Below, piece by piece: positions 22,901 through 35,279 of a DNA stretch of 64,000 nucleotides; the first letter of the stretch is position 1, and each line of letters starts with the position of its first letter. The translations under genes were made by a program, and so were the position numbers. The stretch comes from Parelaphostrongylus tenuis (Eukaryota; Nematoda; Chromadorea; Rhabditida; Metastrongylidae), in contig JAHQIW010000664.1 of assembly GCA_019055375.1 (NCBI GenBank), positions 124,001-188,000 on the forward strand, read 5' to 3'. The notes beneath the pieces are model-generated. The model saw nothing but the letters and a program-made list of their open reading frames with translations, searched no databases and was not told where the DNA came from.

Positions 22901-25900
22901 CTATGTGATTTTACGGAACAGATTCGGTGAAAATAAAAAGTTTCCTCATTTACAAAACAGCAAAATATTTCCACAGTCAAAGAATATGTTTCACCATACT
23001 TTTTAGGTTAATCACATAGTATTTCTTTGAACACAGCTATATATACAGTGGTACTGCAATGTCCTTTAATTTATACCAATAAGATCAAATGAAGATGATA
23101 GAAAATTAAGATTTACGCTGGACTCACAAAGTTCACACTGGAGAAGTCTACAGAAATATCAATAATCTCTAATACAAAGTACCGAGAAAGCGTAAGTGAA
23201 GATACAACTAACTGACTTACTACACCGTCAGCATAACCGGCCAATAAACGTTTGCCATCCGGAAGAAGATCACCGGAGGTGCAGGGTGATCCGTTGCCAC
23301 TATAGACCTTAACATTCTTAGATATTGTAAATCATATGAAAAAGATCACAAGATTTTCAACTGCCTGAAAACGCTGTAATAAATCGGGGCCTTTCTGTTG
23401 CACAGAATTTAACGAGCAACACATTCGATCCGCCAATTTTTCAGCAACAAGCAATGACTTGTACAAAAATAAAGTAATAAGATCGAAGATATTACATACA
23501 CAAAAAATTTTCCTCTAGTTCTACAAAGTTATATGAATTCTGATCGTTGAATATTAAATTTGTTAAGGTTTGAGTCAGCCGAAAAAAGTCATGACTGACT
23601 TTTTTTTTGGATTCCCATGAAATCCTGACGACGGTAAAGGACAAGAATACATTAAAGATACCCTCTTGTTCAATTGTTTCCGCATACAAAATTAGAGCCT
23701 TTACACAGAAAAGGAAGGAAAACAAAAAAACTCCAGAGAGACAAATTCAATCCTTCTAGAAAAACAGAATTCGTGCATGGCGAGAAAGGGATTCCAATCA
23801 TTTATGTTGCAGATTTTCCATTCTTATTCTATACGAGCTAATACCACATCTACTGTGTGGACCCCCAAATCTTGCATTCGATTAATTCCTGCTCCTCATC
23901 GCCCACAAATGTTTCTGAATATCTCGCAGTTGTACGGATGTTTGCTTGTGAATATCATTTTCCTGTAATGTCGTAGGTTTAGCGAGTCAAAGAGAATGGT
24001 GAACTAAGGTGTCAAAGCAGCAACGCGTTTTTGATAAACTGCGTTCCAAAATACACCAAAAATATCTACTATCTTTCTACTGAAATTAAGAAGTTGAACA
24101 TGGACACTGAAACCCTTACCTCGCACGCAGCGCCTTACGACGCTGCGCTGTAATTCAAAAGATATGTTGCCTTTAGACCTAATAATTTCTCCTATTTAAG
24201 CGAGTTTACCTCATTTCATACTGTATATGCCATTTAATATGCGTAATGATGGTCAATCACGCAGCCACATTGTTTTCATTACTCATATAACATTCCATGC
24301 GGTCAAAACCTACTTCTTATATCAACTGAACTACTTCTGCGCAAGACAATGAAAGAAGAAACAAAGTTCCTCCGATCTCTTCAGGATGAGAGTCCCTAGT
24401 GAATATCTCTATACTACCCTCTCGTTTAATAGGTAGCTGCCATAGAGTAATCATAATAAGGAACACCTGATTTTGATAGAAATAAATAACGTTTATCCCC
24501 ATAAGCGTGCCTTGTTATTCAATGAAATCCCTCTCAGCAGAATCAAAATCACAATTTATACGAAAGGGTAACTTGAAGGACATTTGAAGTTCTAAACGAT
24601 GATATTCGGCGTTTTCAGACACTATATGTAGTACTGCTGACGTCAGCCAAATATTTCGTTCTAAACAACAGAGTAAAGTCCTATCAATAACTTACTTTTC
24701 TATATACAGTGTACTTTAGAGTGTATCGTCGCAAAACATACTAGTCCACGGATTTTTTAAGGTTATTTAGAGCACAAAACACCGTTTCTGCTTAGGCTCT
24801 CCCTATTTTGATCTGCTTTAGACTAGCCATCGACTGAATATACTATTGTGTCAAAAAAGCTGCAACCAAATGAAGACGAAAACGAGCAAGTTACTGCGCA
24901 CACGATTTCGAATCGGTTCAGTAGAGCATCAAGAAAAAAGAAACTTTTCTTCAGCTTTGTATGAATAAGCCCCATCGAATATTACAAACTGAAACAGGAA
25001 ACATGTTTTTCTGTAGAAAGTCTTTTGCTTTTTTTTCGCTGCTTTCGTATTTCGAAAATAAGAATTAACTGAACAAGTGCGATTTCGGCCAGTAAAGAAC
25101 GATGCCTTCATCGACTGTGTCCTTGCCATTATCAGCTCTCTCATATTGTTTAGGAAAAATTCATGAATTCGCTTAATATTCAGTAATTCGTTAAGTAATC
25201 ACCTTCGCTTGAGCCACCCCTCCAGGTCCAATCAGCCACATCCAGATTATGCCATCTTTGTCTCCAGCAAAAAGAATGTCACTGGTATTGTGCCAGCACA
25301 TCCACCCCAAATCATTGCAATCATTAATCTAAAGACATGGAACTGCTATTTGGATGTTCTATGAAGTCAAACCTCCTCAACATCTAAACGATCGATAAAA
25401 CAACCTTAGCACGAGTATTTAAGTCGGATAACTGCGTAACGATAATTTTTCCCGACATATCTCCAGTTGACAGCAGAGTCTGAGCATTATTGAATGCTAC
25501 TTGGATTACTGAATCTTCATGATCAATCTTCAGAACGGGAACAGAATCTGAATAACATAAGATCACAATTTCGACAAACTTGGTAAATCAAAAGCAGTGA
25601 TGGTGTCAATTGTTGAATTAATTGTTATGCAAGTATTTGGAGGATACATGGGTGAACCTAACAAGAATCTTCAACAATGCTGTGAATAATTTCGTCACTT
25701 GTATGTAAGGCACCGTACGAAACCCTACATCCTGTTTTATTAAAGGCCGCAATGCAGCTGCGCGTAAATAAACCTGATCAAAAAAATAAACAGAGTCGTG
25801 ACACATAGCATAACCGACCAGATACTTGATTATCCCATAGATAAGCCACATCGTCTTCTCCGCCAGAAGCTAACCACCGTTCTGCAACAACAGCTATTGA

Positions 25901-28759
25901 AAAACAATCTTTGTTCGTGAGCCTGTAAGGCGCAGGAGGAGTCATCAACCACGCCACATGGGCCGACATCAGAAAAGCTGAAAGCCACAGAAGTAAAAGT
26001 GATATGATATTTCCCGAGTTTATAATAATTTATACCATTTTTACTTCTTACGAAGTCACAATACGAAACTCGTAAACCACAAATATGTACTTTGAAGTGC
26101 TTTGCTGGTCTTCATCATCGGTGCTGTACTGCTCATTACTGCATTCAGGAAGGTCACTGCACTCAAAAACCTGAAAAAAGGCTAGATGGTGATTTTACAG
26201 AAGGTTAAAATCAAAAGATGACAACGTAGTCAATTTTGACGACGAAAAACCATTTTATTTTGCAGAACTAACAGTGAATTTTTTTCTGGCCGTACCACAA
26301 CGTAAAAGTAGGGTTCATCCAATAACAGAAAGTTAAACAGAGTTCACTGTTCCCAATGGGTAATCCATTTGAAATTTTCGTTGAGCGAAATAGGCTCGTA
26401 TGGCGCTCAAGAGGAATGGATAATCACCTGCGGTTATAAAATTTCTTAACTGATAGACACTGAATTAGTTCATTTCGACTCGCACAACGCGAAATTAATT
26501 GCTTCTTCGAGGACTAGAACAAAATATCGCAGTTAAAAATAAGCTTCATTAGATTATTTTGAAAAATTTCAAATTCAAAACCCCTTGAAAATCGAACCAA
26601 ATCCCACATAATAAACGTTATATTATTGTCTGACCACAGCAAGAATCTGATTCCTCGAGCCCACCAAACGCTATTTGGGCTCTTTTCCAGCCTATTTTGA
26701 AAATGGAATCAATTGACCAAGCGCAATTTCGTCCACTGGAACACGACAATCTCTCTAAAGAAGGTGAAAATCACAATTCTCGCGATTTCGCTTGAAAATC
26801 TGAACATCTAAATTTCGTTCTCAGTTATTCCCAAAAACATGCTACTAGTTTTAATTTTATTTCTCCTATGATTCTAGTCAACTTCAAAACCACGAAACTG
26901 TTCAAAAAAGTCAAATCTCTTGTTAGATAGATGGACGAAAATCCTGCTTAAAGATTGATGATTTTAACTAATTCTCTGATTAGCGAATATTGGCAGCTAT
27001 TCAGAAAACATCAGCTTCGGATCATAAGTGCTAAAGAAATTATAACATTACAATCAATCGGCTTCTGTAAGTCCGATATCACATGCAAAGAACAAATTCT
27101 CTAAATGTCAATGGATTACCTTGATTATGAACACCTATCGGGATGTATGAAGGAGACAAAGGACTTCTAAACTTGTATATTCCTATCATGTTAAATTGTA
27201 ACTACCATGTTATACTTACCCTTACATATTACTTACTATGCGGATCATCGTAATTTATGCGTTCGATTCGCTTGCTCGCTATGATGATCAGCCACAGGAT
27301 TCGCACTTCGAGTACGTTGGCCTGCTACTCGAAATTTTTTCTGCTTCAAATTGGGTCGTTATGTAACGCAGATAGCAGAAAACGTTCACGAAAAGTAAGA
27401 CCAAGGAGCACAAATGAGTGCATGGCGAAGGACTGTTTTCACGAGTTTTGTCATGGAGCATTCGACCTCGAAGATGGGTGAGGTCGTGGATATGCTTCTG
27501 ATATTGAACCCGATGAATCAAAGGCTTTTCTGGAAGCAAATGCTCACACAACTCCTTAAAAAGTTCAAATGAGATCGCTGTAAGCTTCTCAACTGCTTCT
27601 GAACATCTTTAAAAAACCTGAAAGTGAAAGAGGCTCAAACAGTTGCCTTACGAGCTGAACAGAAACTAATACATAGCCCTTTTGAAAAATCGTCGGCGCT
27701 CCTACGTAATATGAGCAACTCATTAGCGACCTTATCGTGACCGGTGGCGAACTTCTTGATAATGAAAAAAAACTTTTAGTAGACAAAAACGTGCAAATCT
27801 TAATTTCTTGAATTTATGAAATTTATTCTGAGTCAGGATATGACATTTTAGCTTATCGCGCCCCATATGGACACTCTAGTGTTCATAGCGTTCTGAAACA
27901 ATCAAACTCATGTGTACGGATTTCGATTTTTTCGTCAATTCATTAGCTCAAAAACTCATCCCTAATAAACCGTCTTTTTCTGGTCTGAAATTTCACTTTT
28001 TCAACAATGAAAAAACTGAACCGAACAGGACGAGGATTTCAAATGTTGACTGCTTCTTTATTGATTACTGACTAGTATATGAATACTTCGATGCGCATTT
28101 CGATTCCGCATCAATAAAATGATTTGAATTTTGGCTAAACACGCAATGATTGGATGGGAGGAACGGATTACAAATAGTTTGAAGCTTAATATTACACTCA
28201 GGACAACCTGATTTCACTATCTTCTGAGACTTCGAAGAACTCAGATTAATATAAAGGTTCCAAAGCTGGAAAATTCTAGAGCTAACAATTGCTGTAAGTC
28301 TCTTCTAAATATACAGCTCCACAAGCTAAACAAGTAGAAAAAAGGCTAGTTTACTCTGTGAGTGACTAAAACTGACTAGCAGTACGGTTAATTAGTTAAT
28401 TTCACCATACAATAAGGTATTATCTGATGATCGAAAAAATAATCCACTTCACGAAATAAGAACATAATATCTGTACGACGAAAAAAATGCAAAGTAAATA
28501 TCCAAGAATTCCCAGGACTAACTATCGATTAAGCTCGACACTGAGCAAATAAATAGAGTCACTAGCAAATAATTAAACAAAAATATTGAGTAATATGCAA
28601 AACCGAGCGCCTCGGGAGAAAATTGCATCCGGATCCATAGTAATAACAGCACAACACTGCTATAAAAGTGGTCAAATAAAGACTTCATGTGGGGTAGTAA
28701 GTGGAATAGGTAGAATCACTAACCTGCTCGACATGTTCCGTTGGTTCCTCATCATCCAT
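16916..28759 (-). CDS. AAMP: AAMP ortholog, WD40-repeat protein
   Basis: AAMP is a conserved eukaryotic WD40 protein, linked in mammals to cell migration; the Sqt1-like branch chaperones ribosomal protein L10. Exons: 28759-28724 (ATG), 26170-26091 (acidic), 25922-25819, 25547-25405, 25328-25203, 23316-23226, 18673-18563, 18439-18348, 18306-18139, 17202-17092 and 17032-16916 (stop TGA). This gives about 392 residues; human AAMP has 434. Blade motifs follow human AAMP in order: SGGEDDVAYLW, STGDMSGKI, DKDGIIWMWL, LLPDGKRLLAGYADG, LWCLKEG, AVGRNDGTLCIYE, GSVDGFIRIFDGRDG and AGGGGAIRIF. Phases match throughout if exon 6 uses the donor at 23226. A stronger GTAAGT donor five bases on would break the frame, so the 23226/18673 junction is the least certain. 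Introns carry MITE-C, MITE-A and repeat F. It ends 190 bp before TFIIA-gamma copy A. Confidence 0.92.
17400..17960. mobile_element. Palindromic MITE (family C) in an AAMP intron
   Basis: Inverted arms at about 17500-17690 and 17740-17935. The inner sequences are CCACTTTTTTTCAGTCGATG and its mirror CGACTGAAAAAAAGTGGTG, and the outer ends carry GTGAGAATATTC and ACATTCTCACGGGC. It is the clearest copy of this family in the window. Confidence 0.75.
18870..19025 (+). repeat. MITE-A single arm in an AAMP intron
   Basis: It begins TTTCGAGTGCTTTATTAAGA, runs through CAAGCCAACTTGTCATGTGG and CCCGATACACGTGTTTCGTC, and stops abruptly at the GGGCA of the arm. The second arm is missing, so it is a truncated copy. 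Confidence 0.65.
19860..22620. repeat. Cluster of repeat family F in the largest AAMP intron
   Basis: Several degenerate copies lie head to tail and inverted. Each has a variant of GCACTGTAGCA, TTTCACACG and ATTTCTCGT. The segments at about 21880-22070 and 22400-22600 form one clear inverted pair (TTGAGGCTACAG / CTGTAG-type and GAGCTCTGTCCGGCAAG words). No transposase frame. Confidence 0.5.
26171..28723. other. AAMP intron 1, nothing recognised
   Basis: About 2.5 kb of AT-rich sequence between the 12-codon first exon and exon 2. No recognised repeat family and no exon with good signals on either strand. Confidence 0.45.
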
Positions 28760-30644
28760 TTTCGTATATGGCAAGATAACTTTGTTTGTACTTTTCGAAC
28801 TTCACCAGCTGACTTCTGACACAACCGATAATCACAGGAAATAATTGAACGTTTAATGAGCGGTTAAGACACATCAATAAGCAGCTAAACAAGAAATCAC
28901 AAGGAAAAAACACGGGGTGAAAAAACTCGCGAAAAAAACTTCTCCGTTCAAAGCTGTATAATAGGGTCTAGGAAAACAACATGACAAACGACTTTCATAA
29001 TCAGAATAAGTCTGTAGCACTTCTCAAGAAACAAGTAGAAGCTGGAGCACTCCAAATAAATGGCTCTAATTCGGAAATCACTCTTTATCATCAACCATCT
29101 CCATCACTAGCTCGACACTATCATTAGTTATTATTATGCAGACGCTTCGTAGTTGCTTTAAATCTTAAGCTAAACTCATGGTGACCATAACTTGGTCATC
29201 TACAGCTCACCCATAACTTGTGGCTCTAGGACCGAGCTTAAAATACAGAATAGCACATCAGAATACATGTATTTAACAAACGTGCCCATTAGTCTCTATG
29301 ACCTTGACAATTACGACAACCTTTGACACGCAAAGAATGATGAATACTTCGAAGATTTGTCTCTTCACTTTGCTATTTCAACCGGTGCTTGTACGAAAAC
29401 TATAAGTGGGAACGTTCGATCCAATTATGAACAGTAAGAATAAAATGAACAAGAAAATGAACAAAACACGCCTTGAAATTAGCTATACGACTTCTTCAGC
29501 ACAAAACATTACCATCAATGAGAAAATATTAATGTGTAAAGCAGTATATTTCCAACTCTTAAACAACACTTGCTTCTTTTCTAGTCTGCTTTGAGTCATT
29601 CATAGCTTGAGAAATACCAATTTTGATTCTACGCGCGGAAGAAAGATGTTTCGCCTTCAGAGTGGATTGACTTCATTTCACAATAGATTTTTTGGCACTA
29701 TATAGTAAAATTTTGATTCTAACTGAACTTTGTCAATATAAAAAAGGATTATTATTGATAAGACTTCAATAGATGTACAATTGGTGAAAATATCGCCTGC
29801 TTCTTCCAAAATCTCCACATTTCTATAGAAACTGGTTACAATGGAGTCGCGCGGAAAGTACTCTGTCTTCTTGGCTTTTCCGGAAAGGAGCTTCTTCAAT
29901 GGACTACTAATAAACATGCGATAGATCAAGAGACATAGGAAGCGTCTAACTAGGCAACGCTAAATACTAACAACGGAGATATTTAATGACTGCCATCCTT
30001 AGATCACTATGTGACTGCGACAAGAAGATCTACTTAGCTAAAATGTAACTTTCCGAGAAACCACGCTGTCTGTATCTATCTAGGCAATAGTCCCATCAAC
30101 AGGTTGTGAGCGGACCAAGAGTACAGTCTTGTTTTATATAAACTTTCCAGTTCAATTTTTCCCTACCTGGACCTTTTCCAAAAACACAACTGATAAATTT
30201 TACATTTTTTACCTAGCTGCCTGTATCGTTAGGAATTCAATGCTACAGTTCAAAGATTTCAAGGGAAATTTAAATATCACAACTGCTTTATCATCAAATA
30301 TCATGTGCACCTAATAAGATACTGCGGAACTGATACTCTTAATGAACCTGTTTTCAACGAGCGGTCGGTCGAATCACTTAACGCATCGCACAACATTCCA
30401 GTTCCGAAGAGTTTGATTAGAAATAAGACAGGTATTTCATCACTGCTACAACTACAATTGCGGAACAGAGGCTAACACAATTCTCTTAACTTTATCGTAC
30501 AGGATCACAACTTCCAACATTCATAATCACTGTCAACAACAACAACATTTAACTGTCTGGAAGACAAATTTTCTTTTTAATGGACAGTAACAAATATGAG
30601 AATCGTTTTTCACAGAGTGAAGGCAGATGTACAACCAAATAAAA
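28760..30644. other. Gene-poor DNA upstream of AAMP
   Basis: AT-rich, with several short frames but none resembling a protein family or bounded by convincing splice signals. It presumably contains the AAMP promoter. Nothing else seen. Confidence 0.45.
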
Positions 30645-30990
30645 ACCATTTAAGTTTTCGGCGTTGACAATCTCAGGGATGCGGCATGCATTTGACTTGA
30701 TCTAGCATCTTTTGAAATGACTGGATAAATATCCCACCTTTACATTGACTCGTGATGGCCTACCAAGGCACTAAGTCAAAGCAAGTATCTTCTCTGACAA
30801 GTCTTGTAACAAGTAACTGAGCCTCAAGGGATGGAAGGCCTAGCGAGCCTTGAGCACGGGATAGAACCCCGATCACGTGCGCGGCGCAGAGCACCTCAAA
30901 GCCTGCACACGCCCATAGGCAGAAGGCGTACAAAAGATGTTCATTCAGCCTAATTTTAGCACGACTAGGCTTTAAGTAAACTACGCGGCT
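30645..30990 (-). repeat. tRNA-derived SINE 2
   Basis: The minus strand starts in a head with GAGGTGCTCTGCGCCGCGC, GTGATCGGGGTTCTATCCCG (B-box-like) and CTCAAGGCTCGCTAGG, and ends near GATTGTCAACGCCGAAAAC, the family tail. Confidence 0.65.
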
Positions 30991-31399
30991 ACCTGCATCC
31001 ATCATCTATGAAATCTTCGTACTCGCGTGTAGTTGCGGCTACTGCTTTTCACAAAACGTATGCGCAGTTTTTTAGCGTACATTTCGTATCGGACGAAGAG
31101 TAATTTTCAGCCACTATGGTCATCGTCGTCTTTTGAACGCACCCAGCTAGGACCTTTCCAAGCCATTTTTCAAGCTCACTGCTTAATATGTGAAACGTTT
31201 TTCCATGCAAAACTAAAGGTGATGATTGAGGAGTAGAATATAAGCGACCGCATACAAGAAATATTACGGGCTACCACTAGGCCAAGAAATTGTTAAATGG
31301 CAAAAAATAAGAAGCAATCATGCCGATAATCGGATTAGGCGACGAAAAGCTGGGACGCCGAATCGCAGCAGATTATAAGAGTCATATAAGTTTGTGGAG

Positions 31400-31830
31400 A
31401 TATCTAGTCTCTTCGAGGATGATACGTCAGTGATCTACAGAGGTTTCAGCGGTGTAGCTCGCTTCATCAGTGCCACACGCCCCACATTGAGCCCTGCTAT
31501 AGAGCAGGGAAGGGGAGACGTCATGATGATAGCACGTAATATTGTGTTAACACAATTTTTTTTCCAGTGGCTTATGGCTGATAGTAAAGGCAGACGACCG
31601 CCTAATCGACTGTTTTCAAACCCCGTTATGAACATTCTATATTATCTATGAGAGTTCAAAAAAGGTGAGATCACTACCAGGTTATATCACCATATCGTCT
31701 CCCCATCTCTGCTATAAAGTAGGTTCAGTGTGGGGCATGTGGCTATGATGAAGAGGGCGATATTGCCGGAACTTGAATAAGCCATTGGTGTATCAAACTC
31801 GAGAAGGCTCCGAACATTCTTTCAGACTAA
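31400..31830. mobile_element. Palindromic MITE (family C)
   Basis: The left arm (about 31420-31630) and right arm (about 31640-31830) mirror one another: CGCCCCACATTGAGCCCTG / GGTTCAGTGTGGGG and GGGGAGACGTCATGATG / CATATCGTCTCCCC. It abuts the mariner derivative that starts at about 31840. Confidence 0.65.
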
Positions 31831-31839
31831 CAAGTTGGA

Positions 31840-32305
31840 AAGAAAGTTCTGGGGCACTTAAGAATGAAAAATGGAAATTTATGCATAAATTCCAAACAAG
31901 AACAATAATAAATACTCTTCAAAATGAAGGCCATCGTTTTTTTACGACTTTCCGCCATGGGTCCGCTAAGTTTCGGATCTGGTCGGAGTACCATTCTCTC
32001 GACTTTGGATCAAAGAACACGACGTGCTTCTTCACATTTGCTTGCTGTGCCTTCCCCTTCAACTTCGTTGATTTCATCAACTGCAGCTCGCTGTGAAAGA
32101 CCCTTTTGTCCAATGATAACGCAATAAAACACGAACTTCGATTGTATCGTTGGACACGGAGGAGGCTTGTAACAAAGTTAAAACGAAATACAAATATACT
32201 AGGCCTTCAGTGGGTAAACTCCACATAAGAAATTGTAGTAATCCCACGATATGCATGGGAGTTATCTTATGCTTAATAAAGTGCCCTAGAACCTACTTCA
32301 ACCCC
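31840..32305 (-). pseudogene. Mariner transposase fragment in a deleted element (family 2)
   Basis: The element's end (GAAAGAAAGTTCTGGGGCAC) and its other end (AAAGTGCCCTAGAACCTAC) are shared with the element at 33465-34210. On the minus strand, bases 32113-31919 encode a frame ending with EWYSDQIRNLADPWRKVVKK, which resembles the C-terminal end of mariner transposases (Phe/Trp-Tyr...Leu...Trp-x-Lys-Val). The catalytic Asp region is missing. Confidence 0.65.
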
Positions 32306-33189
32306 GTTACATAGGGGTGTTACAATGAGGTTCAAAAACAATCGATTGGAGGGACACTCCAGTACACTTCTTGAGCTGAACGTTAAAAAAAAACTAGCTG
32401 GCAGTAGTGCTAAGTGGAGCCTACTCACCAATGCACAAATCATGATGAAAAAACAATTTTTGATTTACAATTCATGTGCGTAACTTTGAAAAAAAAACAA
32501 ATTCTGAACGGAAAACGTGGGAAAACTTTAGCTCGGGTAACTGAACACTCAAGGAAAAATTGAGGGGACCAGATCACGCTTTCATAACGAAATGAAGAGA
32601 GTAGCCAAACCTACACGCAGGAGTTGAAAACCTTCAGAGATGACAAACGCTCTGTGTCAAATCGAAAGTAAGAGGTGGTGGGATTCAAATAGAAGATGTG
32701 AAAGTCAAATCGAGTAAGACAAAGTTCAAGAAAAAAGAAAGAAATGAAAAAAATAGTTACGTATATGCCTGTCTAGGACTATGAACGAAATGAAACGAAA
32801 CTATGAACAATCAATAAACACTGAACGAGTAGGCAAAATGGAATGTATTGAGCTCCGCTTTCGTGTAGTAAAAAGCAAATCGATATGGCGTCTTGTTTAG
32901 TCAATTCAACGAAATGTAACATTATGACGTCACCGATGAGAAGAGCAGAGAAAATTCAAGTCGACAAGTCTGGATTAACCCTTTGCAGAGGGCAGCATAA
33001 TCGATTTGCGCAAGCGGAGCGCGATTATCGATTTCTTGAGAATTTTTCATTTGTTTTGGAAAAATTTAGATTTTTTGCATCATTCTGGTGAAACATAATG
33101 TGGTCTACACGCTCATAAACTTTTGTGGATATGTAACTCTTGAAAGCGAAGAAAATTGCGAATTTGAAATGGAATTTCCTTCTCGCTAT
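32306..33189. other. AT-rich spacer
   Basis: A fragment at 32335-32350 resembles a MITE-C end (TTCAAAAACAATCGATTGGA). A TTAACCC word followed by TTTGCAGAGGG at about 32978 resembles the terminus of the TTAA-flanked MITE at 63183, without a matching second end. No gene seen. Confidence 0.35.
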
Positions 33190-33430
33190 TCATTACAGTA
33201 AAATATGCGGCCTTTCTGAAAGCCGATTCTAGCTTCGGAATCACCGAGATTCGTGCTATCATTGATCGGTGTTAAGCACTAGTATAACCAAGTAGGAATC
33301 GATCCACAGATCTTAGCCGAGTAAACAAAGCAAACCGAGAGCGAAAGAATTTTATTTTTGTTGCTACAGCGCAGTGAGGCCTTTTAAAAAACCAGCTGTA
33401 GTGTAGAAATTGCTCAAATTTGAATTTTTG
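33190..33430. repeat. Repeat family F fragment
   Basis: Contains GTTGCTACAGCGCAGTGAGG and a GGCCTTTCTGAAAGCCGATT region matching the family's words at 15290 and 19900. Non-coding. Confidence 0.4.
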
Positions 33431-33464
33431 TATGTCTACTAAAATTTTAGATATTAGGTTAGAA

Positions 33465-34210
33465 AGAAAGTTCTGGAGGACTTGTAAAGTAATGAAAATT
33501 TATGCATGAATTAAGAACGAAAACATTAATAACTACTATTCAAATTTAAAGCAATCGTTTTTCACGACAGTCTGGGATCGCTCCGCCAAGTCTCGGATCA
33601 GGTCGAATGCGGCCATTTCTTCAATTTTGAAACAAAGAACTCTTGACATGCCTCTTCAAATTCATCGAACGATTCAAATAGGCGAGCCTTCAAGGGCTGC
33701 TTTGATCAGACTGAGGTCAAAGTCGGTTGGAACGCAATCTGAACTGTAGGAGGGACGCGGCAGAACCTCGTCTCCGTCCAATTCACCAGACTTGTCTATG
33801 GTCTTTTTGGCAGTGGGCGCCATCTGGCATTGTCTTGCTGCATCAAAACGCTCTTTCGGTTGATCAAAGCAGAGTAAAACTCCTTAAGCTTGTCGTAGAG
33901 TCGGCTTAACTACTGACAATAAAGCTCGGCGTTGATGGACTTGCCGTTGGGAACCAGCTCAAAGTGCACGATTCGTTAAAATTCCACCAAACTTAAATCG
34001 TGACCTTCTTGACAAATCGGCTGTGCTTCGGGACTGAACTTCAATTGTATCGTTGAACATGGCAGAGGCTTGTAACAACGTGAAAACGAAAAATCAATGA
34101 TATTTGAGCTTTCAATGAGAAAATCATACACAAGAAATTGCAATATTCTCATGATATGCATGGGTGTTATGTGATGCTTATTAAAGTGCGCCAGAACATT
34201 CTTTCTACTC
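33465..34210 (-). pseudogene. Mariner transposase relic (family 2)
   Basis: Terminal sequences GAAAGAAAGTTCTGGAGGAC and TGCGCCAGAACATTCTTTCT form inverted ends. Between about 33985 and 33540 on the minus strand, broken frames match a mariner transposase in order: VVPNGKSINAELY, LMQQDNAR (second catalytic Asp region), an IDKSGELDG-like stretch and FESFDEFEEACQEFF. In-frame stops and frame changes are present, so it is inactive. The N-terminal DNA-binding part is not visible, so the element is internally deleted as well. Confidence 0.8.
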
Positions 34211-34414
34211 TAGTAAAATTCTTTGATTTGGAAACACCAAGTTGTACGCCCATCCTCTTTCCAGCCGAGTAAAATTAGCTCTATCCAGTAAAAACGGACG
34301 AGTGCAAAGTTGAGGATCAAAATGAAAACGCATAACGAAAGCAGCGGTAAGAAACATAAACCACGCTAAGAAAGCAACAACTTTTAAAGCGAAAAAGGAC
34401 CAAAAAATGAAAGA

Positions 34415-34690
34415 CAAGCTCTCGGCGTTGATCAATCCCTGAAGGCTGCGCCATGCATTCCACTTTAATTTATAGCTTCATTTGATTGAATGCATGTCTG
34501 CCCTTTACCATGATTCGCGGTGGCCTCCCGCTGTACTGAAGTAGTGTTGCTTATCCTCCCAGACAAGTCTTGAGTCCAGCCTGGTACCAATTTACCGAAC
34601 CCTCAGGGATGGATGGCTTGGTGAGCCATGAGCCCGAGATCGAACCAGTGACCTCTCATGCAACGCAGAGCACCTCCAACCACTGCCCCG
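34415..34690 (-). repeat. tRNA-derived SINE 2
   Basis: The plus strand begins with the family tail AAGCTCTCGGCGTTGATCAA and ends in the head (CTCATGCAACGCAGAGCACC). It shares GGATGGATGGCTTGGTGAGC with the copies at 30840 and 54930. Confidence 0.7.
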
Positions 34691-34869
34691 CATAAACTCT
34701 CTGATGAAATAGATTACTGTGGGAAAAAATGGCTAAAGAGAAAAAGGAGATAGATGAAGGATGAAGGTAGACAAAGAGTAAACGCCGCAAATAATCGTGA
34801 GATCAGCCGCAGTACGGGCCGGAACACTTGCAATAACAACTAACAAGACCATCAATCAACTCAGTCTAA

Positions 34870-35095
34870 GCAGTTCTGTGGTGTTCTTTAAAAGTTTTTA
34901 GCTTCGTTTGAGATGACTGAATGCATATCTGGCCTATACGATCGCGATGGCCTACCACTTTACCGAATCAGTGCTGCTTATTCTCCCAAACAAGTCTGCG
35001 ACCACTTTTACCGACCACGAGAGGTGAGATGGCCTAATGAGCCATGAGAGCGACATCGAACCATCGACCTTGCATGCAATACAGAGCTTTTTAAA
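34870..35095 (-). repeat. tRNA-derived SINE 2, partial
   Basis: It has the body (GCATATCTGGCCTATACGAT) and head (AACCATCGACCTTGCATGCA, ATACAGAGC) but lacks the ATCAACGCCGAGAG tail end. It lies about 200 bp upstream of the GC-rich EPC 5' region. Confidence 0.65.
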
Positions 35096-35279
35096 AAATG
35101 GACTACTGTGAAAAAAAAAACGAAGGGAAGAAGGATGATCGATGAAGGAAGCAGATAAACAGAGAAGGGACGCTGCAAATAAAAAAGCCAGACTAGCCAG
35201 AGTACGAGTAGATCACCACCTCTGCTCGCTAGATCCGCCACTGCAGGCAATAGGGACAGGATACGAGCGTCAACCAAAC

